A stretch of DNA of 60,141 nt from Bacteroidaceae bacterium (lineage in GTDB: Bacteria; Bacteroidota; Bacteroidia; Bacteroidales; Bacteroidaceae): NCBI GenBank assembly GCA_017470425.1, contig JAFUYT010000019.1:1-60141 (forward strand), written 5' to 3'. The position numbers were made by a program, and so were the translations under genes. Below the pieces are notes generated by a model that did not search any database, was not told the origin of the DNA, and saw only the letters and a list, made by a program, of their open reading frames with translations. Shown here in pieces: positions 7,486-17,800 of this stretch. How positions within the stretch are numbered: position 1 is the first letter of the stretch; each line of letters opens with the position of its first letter.

Positions 7486-10400
7486 ATGAAACCTTCACGA
7501 TTCATCAAGCATCATTGGCTACGCCTTCTCGCGCTATTGGCCATGTTCGCGCTTCACTGCTCAGTCTTCACTCAAGAAGCAAGTGCCCAAGAGGCTTTCT
7601 ACATCTATCAGAATGACGGGCACTTCGACGGCTTCTTCTACGACCAGGTGCTACGCATGGGTGTCTCGAGGCTTGATACCCTCGGGATTGAGCACGACGG
7701 ATGGGTGTCGCAGGAAATCGAGACTGCGGACAGCACCTACCGCATCATGCTCACCGCCATTGACTCGGTCTCGTTCGTACAGCCTGAGATCCAGCTGAAC
7801 CCGCAGCTGCGCGAGATGGACGATTTGGGATTAAATGATTATTTTGACCATCTGGATGAGCTGTCCGGTGCCGTACGGCTTTACTTCCGCGGCGACATGC
7901 CAGCCGGACTCATCCCCGTCGCTGGCAATGTGCTGATGGGACTGGACGAGAAGGTTTACGGCCACGACGGCTATTTCGGAAAGGTCAGTGCCGTGTCAGA
8001 GGAAGGCGGCTACATCATCTGCGATATGGCGCCCATTGACAGTTGGGGCGATCTGTTCCGGCAGTTCATCACCGTCGAGCAAGTAGGCTACGACCACCGG
8101 GGCAACATGATGCGGCGCATGGCCGGTGTACCGGACAGCTATCTGTCGCGCCGTCGGGCAGGAGCCGATGACCAAGGTAACTTCGACGTGACGCTGTTCA
8201 GTTGGGGTGGTCGTCTGCAATATGACGACAAAGGCTCACTGGGTAGTAACGTGAATGTCGGTATCGACATGAACATTGAATCCAAGCTCAACATCACCTA
8301 CAACGCCTCATCGAGTCGCTTCTACATGAAAGCGACAGTCACAGAGAATCTCTCAGCCTCACCCAGCCTGCACATGAACTGGACGGCCGAGGGCAAGGAG
8401 TGGAACTTCCCCACGCCGCTGGCGCTGCCTGCCATCAAGTTCCCGGCCGCAGTGCCTATCTTCGAGACCGATCCGTGGCCGGAGGGCTTCGTCAAGATAG
8501 GAGGCTCAATGGACCTGGGCATCAAGTTCCCCACGATGCAGCTGCCCATGGCCCAGACCCTCATCATCGATACCGAATCGCCCAACCTCATCGCCATGAA
8601 GTGGGGCAACGGCTCGAAAGAAGGTGAGGGGAAAGTGTTGGCAGACAAATGGTTCGACACCGGCACCACCGACATCAACCTGGTGTTCAACGGCTTCATC
8701 CATGCCGGCACGAAGGTGAAGTTCGAGGTGGCCACCAACCGCTGGATTGAGAACCTGTTCTTTGCCTCCATCGGATGGGAAATATACAGCGGACCGAAGT
8801 TGGAGGCTGAAATCAGCCTCAGCGCCGAAGGGCTCCGCAAGAACGGCGCCTATGGACTACTGAAGGACAGCCGTGTCGGGCTGACCATGCTGTCCATCGA
8901 CACCGAGGCGAAAGCCCAGATTTACGTGAGTGGCTATGACAAAAAGGAGAAGACCTTCTGGAGCGATAACATGAAGTTCGGCGCCTCCGACTGGTTCCTC
9001 TTTCCCGACTTCGATGACACGGAAATCGACTTCGACGAAAAGACCTCTGCCCTCACAGCCACCGTCTCGCCACAGCGCCAGACATGCTGGCTCGTCGATG
9101 TCGGTATAGGTATCTACGACGCCAAAGGCAACAGCGTCCTGCAGGCCTTCAAGGGCGAGGACTACGGTCTGTCGAATACCTACAACGAGTTCAGCCACCA
9201 GTTCGACGTCAAAGACCTGCCCAGCGGCACATACAAGGTGATGCCGATTATCAAGACCTGTGACATCGTACTGACGGTCAACGAGAAAGCTGAGGAGATA
9301 GAGATTGACAACGATAAGCTGACCGTAGAGCAGCAGAAGTTTGAGGTAGGACCCGAAGCCTCGACGGTCACCACCGTGCTACAGACAACGGCCACGACCA
9401 TCCGCCTCGTCAGCAACGCCGACTGGCTGCACGCCAGTCAGGAGGGCACCAGCCTGAAGCTGACAGCCGATGAGCTGCCGGCGGGACAGGCCACACGCGC
9501 CGGCATCATCACCGTCCGAGGCACCTTTACCAACGGTTCGACGAAGGAGGTGAACATCCAGGTGCTACAAAGTGCCTTCCCCGGCGAGCCCATCATCACA
9601 CTGATGCCTCGCGAGATGACATTTGGCGCGGCCGGCGGTATGCAGACGGCCCAAATAGCCACCAACGTTGATGAACTGACATGCAACACGGGCAGTGCCA
9701 CATGGCTCACAGCCGAGATTGCCGGCGACGAACTGCGCGTCACCGCCACACCAGCTCTGACGGCTGGCGACCGCACAGGATATGTCAGCGTCGGCGGCAC
9801 CGGCAAGAACGGCGTGATGACGGCCGACTATATCACGGTGACACAGCAAGGCGCCCTCGCCCTCACAGCCTACTCCCTGACCTACAGCGCTGACGGCGGC
9901 ACACAGCAGGTGACGGTCACCACCAGTGGCGACTACCCCGTGGCAGCCGTCGCGGACGCTGACTGGCTGAAGGCCACACTCACCGAAGGCGTGCTCGACG
10001 TCACGGCCGATCCCAACTATGGCTCAGGTCCGCGCGAAAGCAAGGTGCGGGTGCAGGCCACCGTCAGTGGCAAGGTGGTCGAGGCTGTCATCAGCATCAA
10101 GCAGCAGGACTACATCACGCTGACACCCAGCGAACTGAACGTGGGTAGCGACGGCGGTATCTTCGACATCGCCGTGGAGTCGTCGCTCTCGTATATAGAC
10201 ATCCAGGCCGTCACGCCGTGGGTGGGCGTCGGGCTGACCGATGGCGGCCGCCGCATGACGGTCTCGGTCGAACCTAACGACACACAGGACGAGCGCACCG
10301 GCTACGCCCATGTCCAAGGCACGAAGAACGGCCTGGTCATCGGTGTCAACCTGATAATCCACCAGGCGGCAGGCGGTGACAACGGCGAGACTGTCTTGAA

Positions 10401-11622
10401 CATCTTTAACGACTACTATACGTTCGAGGCAGAGAACGCCTTTTCGCAGATGCTGATGTACGAGAGCAGTAGCGACAACGTCGTCTTTATGCCCAGCACA
10501 TCGTGGATACACGTCGAGAAGAGCGACGGGCTGTTCGGCCCCGACGGCACCTACCGCCGCGCCATCATCACGGTCGATAACTACACCGACGATACCGACA
10601 TCTCACGTACCGGTACGATTGAAGCGACACTCGGCTCGCTGACGAAGACGATCACCATCGAGCAGCGGCCGAAGTCCGCCATGCCCGCCGACCTCTTCAT
10701 TAACGGCAACCGCACAACAAGTCGCCATTTCGAGTACATGGACGACCCGACGGAGCTGAACATCGATGCCCGCAACTGCACCAACATCTACGCCAGCGAG
10801 TCAGCCTCCTGGATACACGCCTCCATCAGCGGCACGACACTGACCATACGGGTCGATGACAACATGAAGCAGGAGGAGCGCACGGGCACCGTCACTGTCA
10901 CCGGCTCCAATGCCAACAACAGCGTCACGGCCACGGTCAACGTCACCCAGGATGCCTACGGCGGCCGAACCGTCAACGTGGAGTACGACGGCGTGACCAT
11001 CTACATCCAGAAAGACAATCCCGGTGTCGGATGGTACGAGGGCTATCTGCCCTACGCAGGCACCAAGCACGAGGGCGTCTATGGCACATCAAGTATCTCG
11101 GGCCAGACCGTCATCGACAAGAAGCATCCCGATCCACAGTACACCGTTCACTTCAATGCCATTGGCGGCAAGGACGCTAACCAGACGTGGAACATCTCAA
11201 TGGACGTGAACCAGGACAACAAGATAACGTTTGGCAGCGTGTCATATCACTACGACAAGACCATCACCAACTATCATCTGCCCGGCCCTGATAACGTCTT
11301 CTCCGCACCCACCGACCTCTCGTTTACTGTCACCGACCTGGAGCCCGAGCCGTACTCCTACTACTATCGTCTCCACTACAACTATCAGTACTACGACGGC
11401 ACCGTCTGGCGCATCCACTACGTGCCCAGCGGCGGCACCGAGGACGACAACAAGGGGCTCTTGGGCTTCCAGTTCACCGACGGCGGCTACCTCGCCTCGG
11501 AGGATGCCACTGCCGTCACGCCGTGGGTCATTGACCAGGATGCATGCACCATCACCATCTATCTGCACCGCAAGGGTGCCGCCGGCCCCGCCCTGCCCTG
11601 GGGACATCCCGACGCGCAGTAA
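7486..11622 (+). CDS. Secreted protein with six BACON-type domains
   Basis: 1378 residues with a long N-terminal signal peptide ending near ASAQEA. Residues 38-105 hold a leader module (FYIYQNDGHFDGFFYD, then AIDSVSFVQPE) that I associate with exported Bacteroidales proteins. Residues 110-600 are unrecognised and beta-rich. Six BACON-type units follow, starting near residues 608, 703, 788, 875, 967 and 1062; each has an SxDWL-like turn (for example NADWLHAS, DADWLKAT, SASWIHAS) and ends in VxQ. BACON domains are usually carbohydrate- or mucin-binding modules of Bacteroidetes surface proteins. The last 200 residues are tyrosine-rich and unrecognised. No lipobox or typical T9SS tail is seen. 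It begins 31 bp after the protease-like gene. Confidence 0.8.
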   Translation: MKPSRFIKHHWLRLLALLAMFALHCSVFTQEASAQEAFYIYQNDGHFDGFFYDQVLRMGVSRLDTLGIEHDGWVSQEIETADSTYRIMLTAIDSVSFVQPEIQLNPQLREMDDLGLNDYFDHLDELSGAVRLYFRGDMPAGLIPVAGNVLMGLDEKVYGHDGYFGKVSAVSEEGGYIICDMAPIDSWGDLFRQFITVEQVGYDHRGNMMRRMAGVPDSYLSRRRAGADDQGNFDVTLFSWGGRLQYDDKGSLGSNVNVGIDMNIESKLNITYNASSSRFYMKATVTENLSASPSLHMNWTAEGKEWNFPTPLALPAIKFPAAVPIFETDPWPEGFVKIGGSMDLGIKFPTMQLPMAQTLIIDTESPNLIAMKWGNGSKEGEGKVLADKWFDTGTTDINLVFNGFIHAGTKVKFEVATNRWIENLFFASIGWEIYSGPKLEAEISLSAEGLRKNGAYGLLKDSRVGLTMLSIDTEAKAQIYVSGYDKKEKTFWSDNMKFGASDWFLFPDFDDTEIDFDEKTSALTATVSPQRQTCWLVDVGIGIYDAKGNSVLQAFKGEDYGLSNTYNEFSHQFDVKDLPSGTYKVMPIIKTCDIVLTVNEKAEEIEIDNDKLTVEQQKFEVGPEASTVTTVLQTTATTIRLVSNADWLHASQEGTSLKLTADELPAGQATRAGIITVRGTFTNGSTKEVNIQVLQSAFPGEPIITLMPREMTFGAAGGMQTAQIATNVDELTCNTGSATWLTAEIAGDELRVTATPALTAGDRTGYVSVGGTGKNGVMTADYITVTQQGALALTAYSLTYSADGGTQQVTVTTSGDYPVAAVADADWLKATLTEGVLDVTADPNYGSGPRESKVRVQATVSGKVVEAVISIKQQDYITLTPSELNVGSDGGIFDIAVESSLSYIDIQAVTPWVGVGLTDGGRRMTVSVEPNDTQDERTGYAHVQGTKNGLVIGVNLIIHQAAGGDNGETVLNIFNDYYTFEAENAFSQMLMYESSSDNVVFMPSTSWIHVEKSDGLFGPDGTYRRAIITVDNYTDDTDISRTGTIEATLGSLTKTITIEQRPKSAMPADLFINGNRTTSRHFEYMDDPTELNIDARNCTNIYASESASWIHASISGTTLTIRVDDNMKQEERTGTVTVTGSNANNSVTATVNVTQDAYGGRTVNVEYDGVTIYIQKDNPGVGWYEGYLPYAGTKHEGVYGTSSISGQTVIDKKHPDPQYTVHFNAIGGKDANQTWNISMDVNQDNKITFGSVSYHYDKTITNYHLPGPDNVFSAPTDLSFTVTDLEPEPYSYYYRLHYNYQYYDGTVWRIHYVPSGGTEDDNKGLLGFQFTDGGYLASEDATAVTPWVIDQDACTITIYLHRKGAAGPALPWGHPDAQ

Positions 11623-11661
11623 ACTGCTCGGAATTTCAACAATAAAAACACCAACGCACCT

Positions 11662-12171
11662 ATGAATATCAAGACCACACTGAGCGCACGCCTGCTCTTC
11701 CTATCCCTCTTCATTCTCCAGTCTGTGTTCTGCGCCACCACAGCCATGGCGCAGACCGACACGCCAACTCCACGCCTCATCGTCTGGCTGAAGTCGGGCG
11801 AGCGGGTGAGCTACGAGTTGCAGGACCAGCCCGAGACCACCTTCGAGGAGGGACTGCTCATCATCAAGACAGCAACAGTCACGGTAACCTATCAGCTCTC
11901 GAACGTACTGCGCTACACCTACGAGGACCTTTACGACAGCGTTGATGCGCCCTCGCAGCCCGGCATCGTCGTGGCACAGAAGGGAGGTACCCTCTACCTC
12001 TCGAACCTAAAAGGCGGTACCCCCGTCCGCATCTACACCACCGCCGGCATCCTGCTCAAGACCCTCACCGCGCAGGAAGGACAGACGCTCGAAGTAAGCT
12101 TAGCCGCACAACCGGCCGGCATCTACATCGTCAAAGCTGCCGATCAGACGCTGAAGATCCGAAACAAATAA
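11662..12171 (+). CDS. Small exported protein with a Por-secretion (T9SS) type C-terminal domain
   Basis: 169 residues: a signal peptide of about 30 residues ending in TAMAQ, a short region (LIVWLKSGERVSYEL), then a C-terminal beta-sandwich of about 70 residues (VRIYTTAGILLKTL, then LAAQPAGIYIVKA) that fits type A sorting domains of the type IX secretion system. There is almost no cargo besides this domain. It is the third gene of the operon, 39 bp after the BACON protein, which itself lacks such a tail. It may be an accessory or anchoring partner of that protein; that is inference. No T9SS structural genes occur in this window. Confidence 0.65.
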   Translation: MNIKTTLSARLLFLSLFILQSVFCATTAMAQTDTPTPRLIVWLKSGERVSYELQDQPETTFEEGLLIIKTATVTVTYQLSNVLRYTYEDLYDSVDAPSQPGIVVAQKGGTLYLSNLKGGTPVRIYTTAGILLKTLTAQEGQTLEVSLAAQPAGIYIVKAADQTLKIRNK

Positions 12172-12209
12172 AGGACGATTCATCACCTGGGAGCTGGGTG
12201 GCTATCATC

Positions 12210-12244
12210 TGGCGCAATCTTGCAAAAATATCAAGATTGCGCCA
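12210..12244 (+). terminator. 13-bp perfect hairpin after the exported-protein operon
   Basis: TGGCGCAATCTTG (12210-12222) pairs perfectly with 12232-12244 around a 9-base A/T-rich loop. It has the shape of a terminator but no U-run follows. Its TGGCGCAA motif returns at the ATPase promoter just downstream, so it may also be a protein-binding site. Confidence 0.5.
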
Positions 12245-12262
12245 CTTTATAGTGCTATTACT

Positions 12263-12297
12263 TGGCGCAATCGCATCTTTTTGCTAACTTTGCGCCA
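12263..12297 (+). promoter_or_regulatory. ATPase promoter with overlapping inverted repeat
   Basis: The -7 box TAACTTTG is at 12285-12292. It is overlapped by TTGCGCCA (12290-12297), the inverse of TGGCGCAA (12263-12270); the arms are 19 bases apart. A protein bound to this repeat would cover the promoter, which suggests repression. Confidence 0.5.
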
Positions 12298-12308
12298 GAA
12301 TATAAAGA

Positions 12309-13784
12309 ATGAAGACAATGGAAAAAGAGATTATTGGCCGCGAAAGAGAGAAGATAGAGTTGAAGAAGTACATTTCTTCAGAACGGTCTGAGTTTGTTGC
12401 CATTTATGGAAGACGTCGTGTGGGAAAAACGTTTCTTGTGAAGGAATTGCTAGAAGGCAGATTCACTTTCAGAATGACGGGTAAAGAGAATGTGCGCCTT
12501 GCAGACCAACTACTGAATTTCTCATACGCACTGGACGATTTCTTTCATGACAGCCGTGTACCTAAGAGCTGGACAGAAGCCTTCCGAATGCTCTCCAAAA
12601 ACATCGAGAAGCTTGGAGAGGGCGCCAAAATCATCTTCATCGACGAACTTCCTTGGTTTGACACGCCGAAATCACGCTTCCTTGGAGCGTTGGAGCACTT
12701 CTGGAATGACTGGGCCTACTATCGGAATGACATCAAGCTGATTGTCTGTGGTTCGGCCACTTCATGGATGCTAAAGAAACTGATTAACGCCAGAGGTGGG
12801 CTGCACAATCGCGTCACACACAAGATGCTGGTTTCGCCCTTCTGCCTGGAAGAAACGGAGCAATACTTCCAAAGCAAAGGCTTCAATTATGAGCGACCTG
12901 AAATGATTGACTGCTACATGGCAGTCGGGGGAGTCGCCTACTATTTGTCGCTGTTTAGCAGGGATAAAAGCGTAGCAGAGAACATCAACGATCTGTGCTT
13001 TTCCAGAGGTGGGGAACTGAGCGACGAATTCAACAAACTATACGACTCTCTTTTCAAAAAGGCCGAGAATCATATTGCCGTCATCAATGCACTCAGCAAT
13101 AGCCGGAAAGGAATGACCCGTCTTGAGATCATCAGCAAGACGAAGTTGGCGAATAACGGCAATCTCTCCACATTACTCAAAGAATTGGAAACATGTGAGT
13201 TCATCCGTTCGTATCAGCCTTTCGGCAAGGAGAAAAAGGACAAGGTGTTTCAGCTAACAGACCAGTTCTCGCTGTTCTATCTCCATTTCATGAAGATCGG
13301 AGGTAATTATGGCAAGAATTATTGGATGCAGATGATTGGGACGCCAGAATATAATGCTTGGTCGGGCTATGCTTTTGAGACCGTTTGCCTCCATCATTTC
13401 GAACAGATTGTCAATGCCTTAGGTATTAGCGGAGCCTATTACGCCCCTTGTTCTTGGATCTATCGGCCATCAGAGGCCGTCGTAAATGACATCAATGCTG
13501 ACGAAGATCTGAAGAGAGGCGGACAAATTGATTTGCTGATAGATAGAAAGGACAAGACAATCAGCGTATGCGAAATGAAGTATTCAGCCAATGAATATGA
13601 GATCACAAAAGCGTATGCCAACCATGTTGATGAGCGTCTTCGTACATTCAGAAAAGTAACAAACACAAAAAAATCCTTTTCTATAGTTTATGTTACCCCC
13701 TTCGGACTATATAATAATATGTACGCGAGGAAAATCAATAAACAGATAACAGCAGAAGATTTATTCACAAAAACTTTCGCGTAA
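12309..13784 (+). CDS. AAA ATPase with DUF234/PD-(D/E)XK-like C-terminal domain
   Basis: 491 residues. The N-terminal ATPase domain has Walker A IYGRRRVGKTFLV (near residues 30-42) and Walker B IIFIDELPWFD (near 113-123), as in the archaeal-type ATPase family abundant in Bacteroidetes. The middle looks like a winged helix. The C-terminal DUF234-like part has GGQIDLLIDRKDKTISVCEMKYS, a D...ExK pattern of the PD-(D/E)XK nuclease fold. Its cellular role is unknown; such genes are often mobile or defence-linked. It is clearly AT-richer than its neighbours, uses different codons and stands alone, all signs of transfer. The ATG at 12318 is an alternative start, leaving a longer leader after the -7 box. 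Confidence 0.85.
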   Translation: MKTMEKEIIGREREKIELKKYISSERSEFVAIYGRRRVGKTFLVKELLEGRFTFRMTGKENVRLADQLLNFSYALDDFFHDSRVPKSWTEAFRMLSKNIEKLGEGAKIIFIDELPWFDTPKSRFLGALEHFWNDWAYYRNDIKLIVCGSATSWMLKKLINARGGLHNRVTHKMLVSPFCLEETEQYFQSKGFNYERPEMIDCYMAVGGVAYYLSLFSRDKSVAENINDLCFSRGGELSDEFNKLYDSLFKKAENHIAVINALSNSRKGMTRLEIISKTKLANNGNLSTLLKELETCEFIRSYQPFGKEKKDKVFQLTDQFSLFYLHFMKIGGNYGKNYWMQMIGTPEYNAWSGYAFETVCLHHFEQIVNALGISGAYYAPCSWIYRPSEAVVNDINADEDLKRGGQIDLLIDRKDKTISVCEMKYSANEYEITKAYANHVDERLRTFRKVTNTKKSFSIVYVTPFGLYNNMYARKINKQITAEDLFTKTFA

Positions 13785-13854
13785 AACCCTACGAACCCCT
13801 ACGCTCTATGATATAGCAGCGATAGGAACGAAGCGCCTACGCTCACGTACAGCC

Positions 13855-14802
13855 TTACGCCTTGATATTGCGGGGGTGGTGATTGAGGATTTCCTCGCGG
13901 AGGTGGTGGCGGTCGATGTTGAGGTAGATCTCGGTGGTGGCGATGCCCTCGTGGCCGAGCATCTCCTGGATGGCACGCAGGTTCGCGCCGCCTTCGAGGA
14001 GATGGGTGGCGAAGCTGTGGCGGAAGGTGTGGGGGGAGACGGTGGTGCGGATGCCTGCGGCGCGACAGAGCTCCTTGACGATGTGGAAGACGGTGATGCG
14101 GGAGAGGGGCGTACCGCGGCGGATGCTCAGGAAGACATCATCCTCGGCGCCGGGCTTGATGGCGATGCGTGCGCGGTCGTAGAACCAGTCTTGCAGTTCC
14201 GCGACGGCACGGGGCGAGATGGGCACGAGCCGCTCCTTCTTGCCTTTGCCGTGCACACGGATGAAGCCCTCGTGGAGGAAGAGGTCGCTCATCTTCAGAT
14301 GACAGAGCTCACTGACGCGGAGCCCACAGGAGTAGAGGGTCTCCAGAATGGCGCGGTCGCGCTGGCCCTCGGCCTTGGTCATATCGATGGTGTTGATGAG
14401 GAGATCGATCTCGCCAACGGTGAGCACGTCGGGGAGGTGGCTGCCGCGTGAGGGGCTCTCGAGGAGCTCGGTGGGGTCGTTGTCGAGCTCTCCCTCCAGG
14501 ACAAGGTATTTATAAAAGGAACGCACGCCCGCGAGTATGCGCGCGATGCTGCGCGGCGTGATGCCGAGATCCATGAGCGTCGCCACGAAGGTCTGCAGCT
14601 GCTCGAGGGTGACGCTGCGGAAGCCGATGCCCTCGTCCGCGTAGTAGGACAGGAGCTTCTGGAGATCCTTGCGGTAGGCATCGAGCGTGTTCTCGGAGAA
14701 ACCGCGCTCGAGGCGCAGGTACTGATAGTAACGGCGAAACAAAGCAGCCTCGCCCTGTTCAGGGCGAGGCTGCTTTGCGTCGTTATTCTGCTTATTCAGC
14801 AT
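13855..14802 (-). CDS. xerD: Tyrosine recombinase XerD
   Basis: 315 residues from the ATG at 14802. The N-terminal SAM-like domain has YLRLERGFSENTLDAYRKDL. The catalytic domain has the full tyrosine-recombinase set: R in YSCGLRVSELCHL, H-x-x-R in SPHTFRHSFATHLLEGGA, H in LGHEGIATTEIY and the terminal nucleophile tyrosine in that segment. The C-terminal LREEILNHHPR is typical of XerD, which resolves chromosome dimers at dif with XerC; an integrase role is less likely given the length. It overlaps the end of secDF by 11 bp. A strong hairpin lies in its first codons (14741-14776), so a start at the TTG just after the hairpin is possible. Confidence 0.88.
   Translation of the reverse strand: MLNKQNNDAKQPRPEQGEAALFRRYYQYLRLERGFSENTLDAYRKDLQKLLSYYADEGIGFRSVTLEQLQTFVATLMDLGITPRSIARILAGVRSFYKYLVLEGELDNDPTELLESPSRGSHLPDVLTVGEIDLLINTIDMTKAEGQRDRAILETLYSCGLRVSELCHLKMSDLFLHEGFIRVHGKGKKERLVPISPRAVAELQDWFYDRARIAIKPGAEDDVFLSIRRGTPLSRITVFHIVKELCRAAGIRTTVSPHTFRHSFATHLLEGGANLRAIQEMLGHEGIATTEIYLNIDRHHLREEILNHHPRNIKA
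14741..14776 (-). terminator. secDF terminator hairpin inside the 5' coding end of xerD
   Basis: A 16-bp perfect stem (14741-14756 with 14761-14776) with a 4-base loop. Read on the minus strand it is followed by TTTGTTTC. It begins 16 bases after the secDF stop codon and lies inside xerD codons of about 10-20. Confidence 0.75.
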
Positions 14803-17800
14803 CTTCCTTAATCTTGCGACCCATAACCAGGTAGGCCGTGGGGGCAGCAATGAACATGGAGGTGATGGTGCCGATGATGACACCGAGCATCATGGCGAAT
14901 GCGAAGCTCTTGATGCTGGCACCGCCGAAGATGAAGATGAAGAGCAGCACGATGAACGTGGAGACGGAGGTGTTGATGGTACGCGTCAACGTAGCGTTCA
15001 GGGACTGGTTGAAGAGGAGCTGCTTGTCGCGCTTCGGGTAGAGAGCGAGGTTCTCGCGGATACGGTCGAAGACAACCACCTTATCGTTGATGGAGTAACC
15101 GATACAGGTCAGCAGAGCGCCGATGAATGTCTGGTCGATCTCGAGCGAGAAGGGCATCCAACCATGACAGGCGGAGAACATACCGAGGATGAAGATGGTA
15201 TCGACAGCCAAGGCGGTGATGGCACCCACGGAGAAGGCCACGTTGCGGAAGCGCACGAGGATATAGACGAAGATGACGATCAGCGCCAGGATGACGGAGA
15301 TGATGGCACCGCGGGTGATGTCAGCAGCGATGGAAGGTCCTACCTTCTGGGAGCTGATGATGGAGCCGCCTGCGCGCTCGTCGCGGTTGATGAAGGTCTG
15401 CTCGTCGAGGTCTGCGCTGAGGAACCCGCCGTCTTTGAGAACGGTGAAGAGCTTGCTCTCAATCTCGCTATCCACTTCGCTGCCGTCCTCGTTGATGCGG
15501 TAGTTGGTGGAGATACGGATGGTCTTGCCCTCGGTGCCGAGTGCGATGGCGCTGGTGGTGCTTTCGGGGAAGGCCTGTGCGAGGCTGGAGCGCACGGCCT
15601 CGGGCTGCACCTCGTTCTCGAAGAGGACCACGAAGTTGCGGCCTCCGGTGAAGTCGATACTCTGTGAGAAGCCACGCAACGACCAGCAGATGATGGCCAG
15701 CACGACGATGCTGCCAAAGATACCGAAGGAACGCTTCCAAGCGCCCATGAAGTTAAAGTTGGTGTTGGAGAGGAACTTACGGCTGACACCCGTAGTGAAG
15801 GTCAGGTCGAGCCACTTCTCCTTGGCCATGACGCTCTCGAAGACCACACGCGTGAGATATACAGCGGTGAAGAACGAGATGACGATACCGATGATGTACG
15901 TGGTGGCGAAGCCGCGGATGGGACCTGTACCGAAGTAGTAAAGGATGATACCGGTGAGGATGCTGGTGACGTTGGAGTCGATGATGGCGCTGAAGGCGTT
16001 GCTGTAGCCGGCGCTGAGGGCCTGGCGGACAGCCTTGCCGGTGCGCATCTCCTCCTTGGTACGTTCAAAGATGAGCACATTGGCATCGACGGCCATACCG
16101 AGCGTCAGCACCATACCGGCGATACCGCTCATGGTCAGCGCTGCCTGGAAGGAGGTGAGGATGCCGAGCGTGAAGAAGAGGTTCAGCAGCAGGGCGCAGT
16201 TGGCGACCATACCGGGACGGAAGCCGTACATCGCGATCATGTAGAGCATCAAGGCGATGAAGGCGAGCACCATGCTCCAGAGGCCCTGGCGGATGGACTC
16301 CTGACCGAGCGAGGGACCTACGATCTCGTCGCTGACGATGTTGGCGGGAGCGGGCATCTTACCGGACTTGAGCACGTTGGCCAGGTCGCGGGTGTCCTCG
16401 GGGGTGAAGTGACCGGTGATCTGGGAGTTACCGCCCGTGATCTCGTTCTGCACGTTGGGGGCACTATAGACGTAGTTGTCGAGGACGATGGCGATGGGAC
16501 GGTGCACGTTGGCCTTCGTCAGGGCAGCCCAGCGGCGGGCACCCTCGACGTTCATCTGCATGGACACGCAGGGGCGTCCCTGCTGGTCGAACTCGTCCTT
16601 GGCATCGGTGACGACATCGCCTTCGAGCGGTGCGCGGCCGTTGCGCTCGGTGACCTTGATGGCATAGAGCTCGAAGACCTCGTCGTTCTTATCCACGCCC
16701 TTGACGCCCCAGAGGAGCTTCATGTCGGCGGGGAGGACAGCCTTGGCCTCGGGGGTCTCCAGAAGGGCGTTGATGGCCTCCATGTCGCGCTTGCCGGCGT
16801 AGCCCACGACGCAGCCGTTGTCCTGGTTGAGGACCTGTAGGCGTGCGAGCAGGGGGTGAGCCTTGAGTGCTTCCGCGGTGGCCTCAGCGGCGCTGGCAGC
16901 GGGAGCTTCGTCGCCCTTCACGATGGAAGCGAGAGCATCAGTGGCGGCGGCGCTGTCTGCGGGAGCGGCCTCAGCGGTTGCGGGGGTCTCGGCGGTCTCG
17001 GCAGGAGCGGCGGTTTCTTCGGCAGGTTCTGCGGCGGCTTCTTCTACGCCGACGGCGGCGAGCTTCGTGTCGAGGGAGAGGAGGTAGGGCACAGCCTCAG
17101 AGGTCGTGTAGGTCTCCCAGAACTCCAGGTTGGCGGAACCTTGGAGGAGCTTACGCACGCGGCCGGGCTCCTTGATACCGGGGAGCTCCACCATGATGCG
17201 ACCCTCCTGGCCTTCGAGGGCCTGGATGTTGGGCTGCACGACGCCGAAGCGGTCGATACGTGTGCGGATGACGTTGAACGAGTTGTCAATGGCAGCCTTC
17301 ACCTCCTCGCGCAGGACGGCCTCGACCTCGCGGTCGGAGCTCTTAGTGCTGACCTTGCCGCGCAGCTGCTGCGTAGCAAATAGCTCGGCCAGATTGCTGT
17401 TGGGAGCGATGGCCTTGTAGTCCTTGACGAAGAGAGAGATGAAGTCACCCTGCCCGGCCTGGGCCTCGGCTTTCGCCTGATCGACGGCCTGGTTGAAGGC
17501 GGGGTCTTCCTTGTGGTCGGCCAGAGCCTTGACGACATCGGGCACGGAGACTTCGAGGATGACGTTCATGCCACCCTTGAGGTCCAGACCCAGACCAATA
17601 CCCATCTCGCGGCACTCTTTCAGCGTCCACACGCCGAAATAGACGGGCTCATTGGCGAGAGAGTCCAAGTAGTGCTGTCCGGCAGCTTCGCCCTCGACGG
17701 CAGCAAGCTTCTCGGCCTTGCCCTCATAGTGGCTTACCACCCATGAGAAGCTCAGGTAGAAGATACACACCAGAGCGAGCAGGACAGCGAAAACTTTTAC

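Noticed and set aside
14741-14776. A dif or Xer site in the hairpin next to xerD
   Set aside because: The hairpin is GC-rich with a 4-base loop and a T-rich tail, unlike the AT-rich 28-bp dif site with its 6-bp centre; it fits a terminator.
13855-14802. Integrase of a mobile element
   Set aside because: Length, the XerD-type C-terminus (LREEILNHHPR) and linkage to secDF fit the chromosomal recombinase; no att sites, cargo or element ends are seen.
16863-17090. Repeat element inserted in secDF
   Set aside because: The Ala/Glu/Pro stretch is plain low-complexity linker without inverted repeats or similarity to families A or B.
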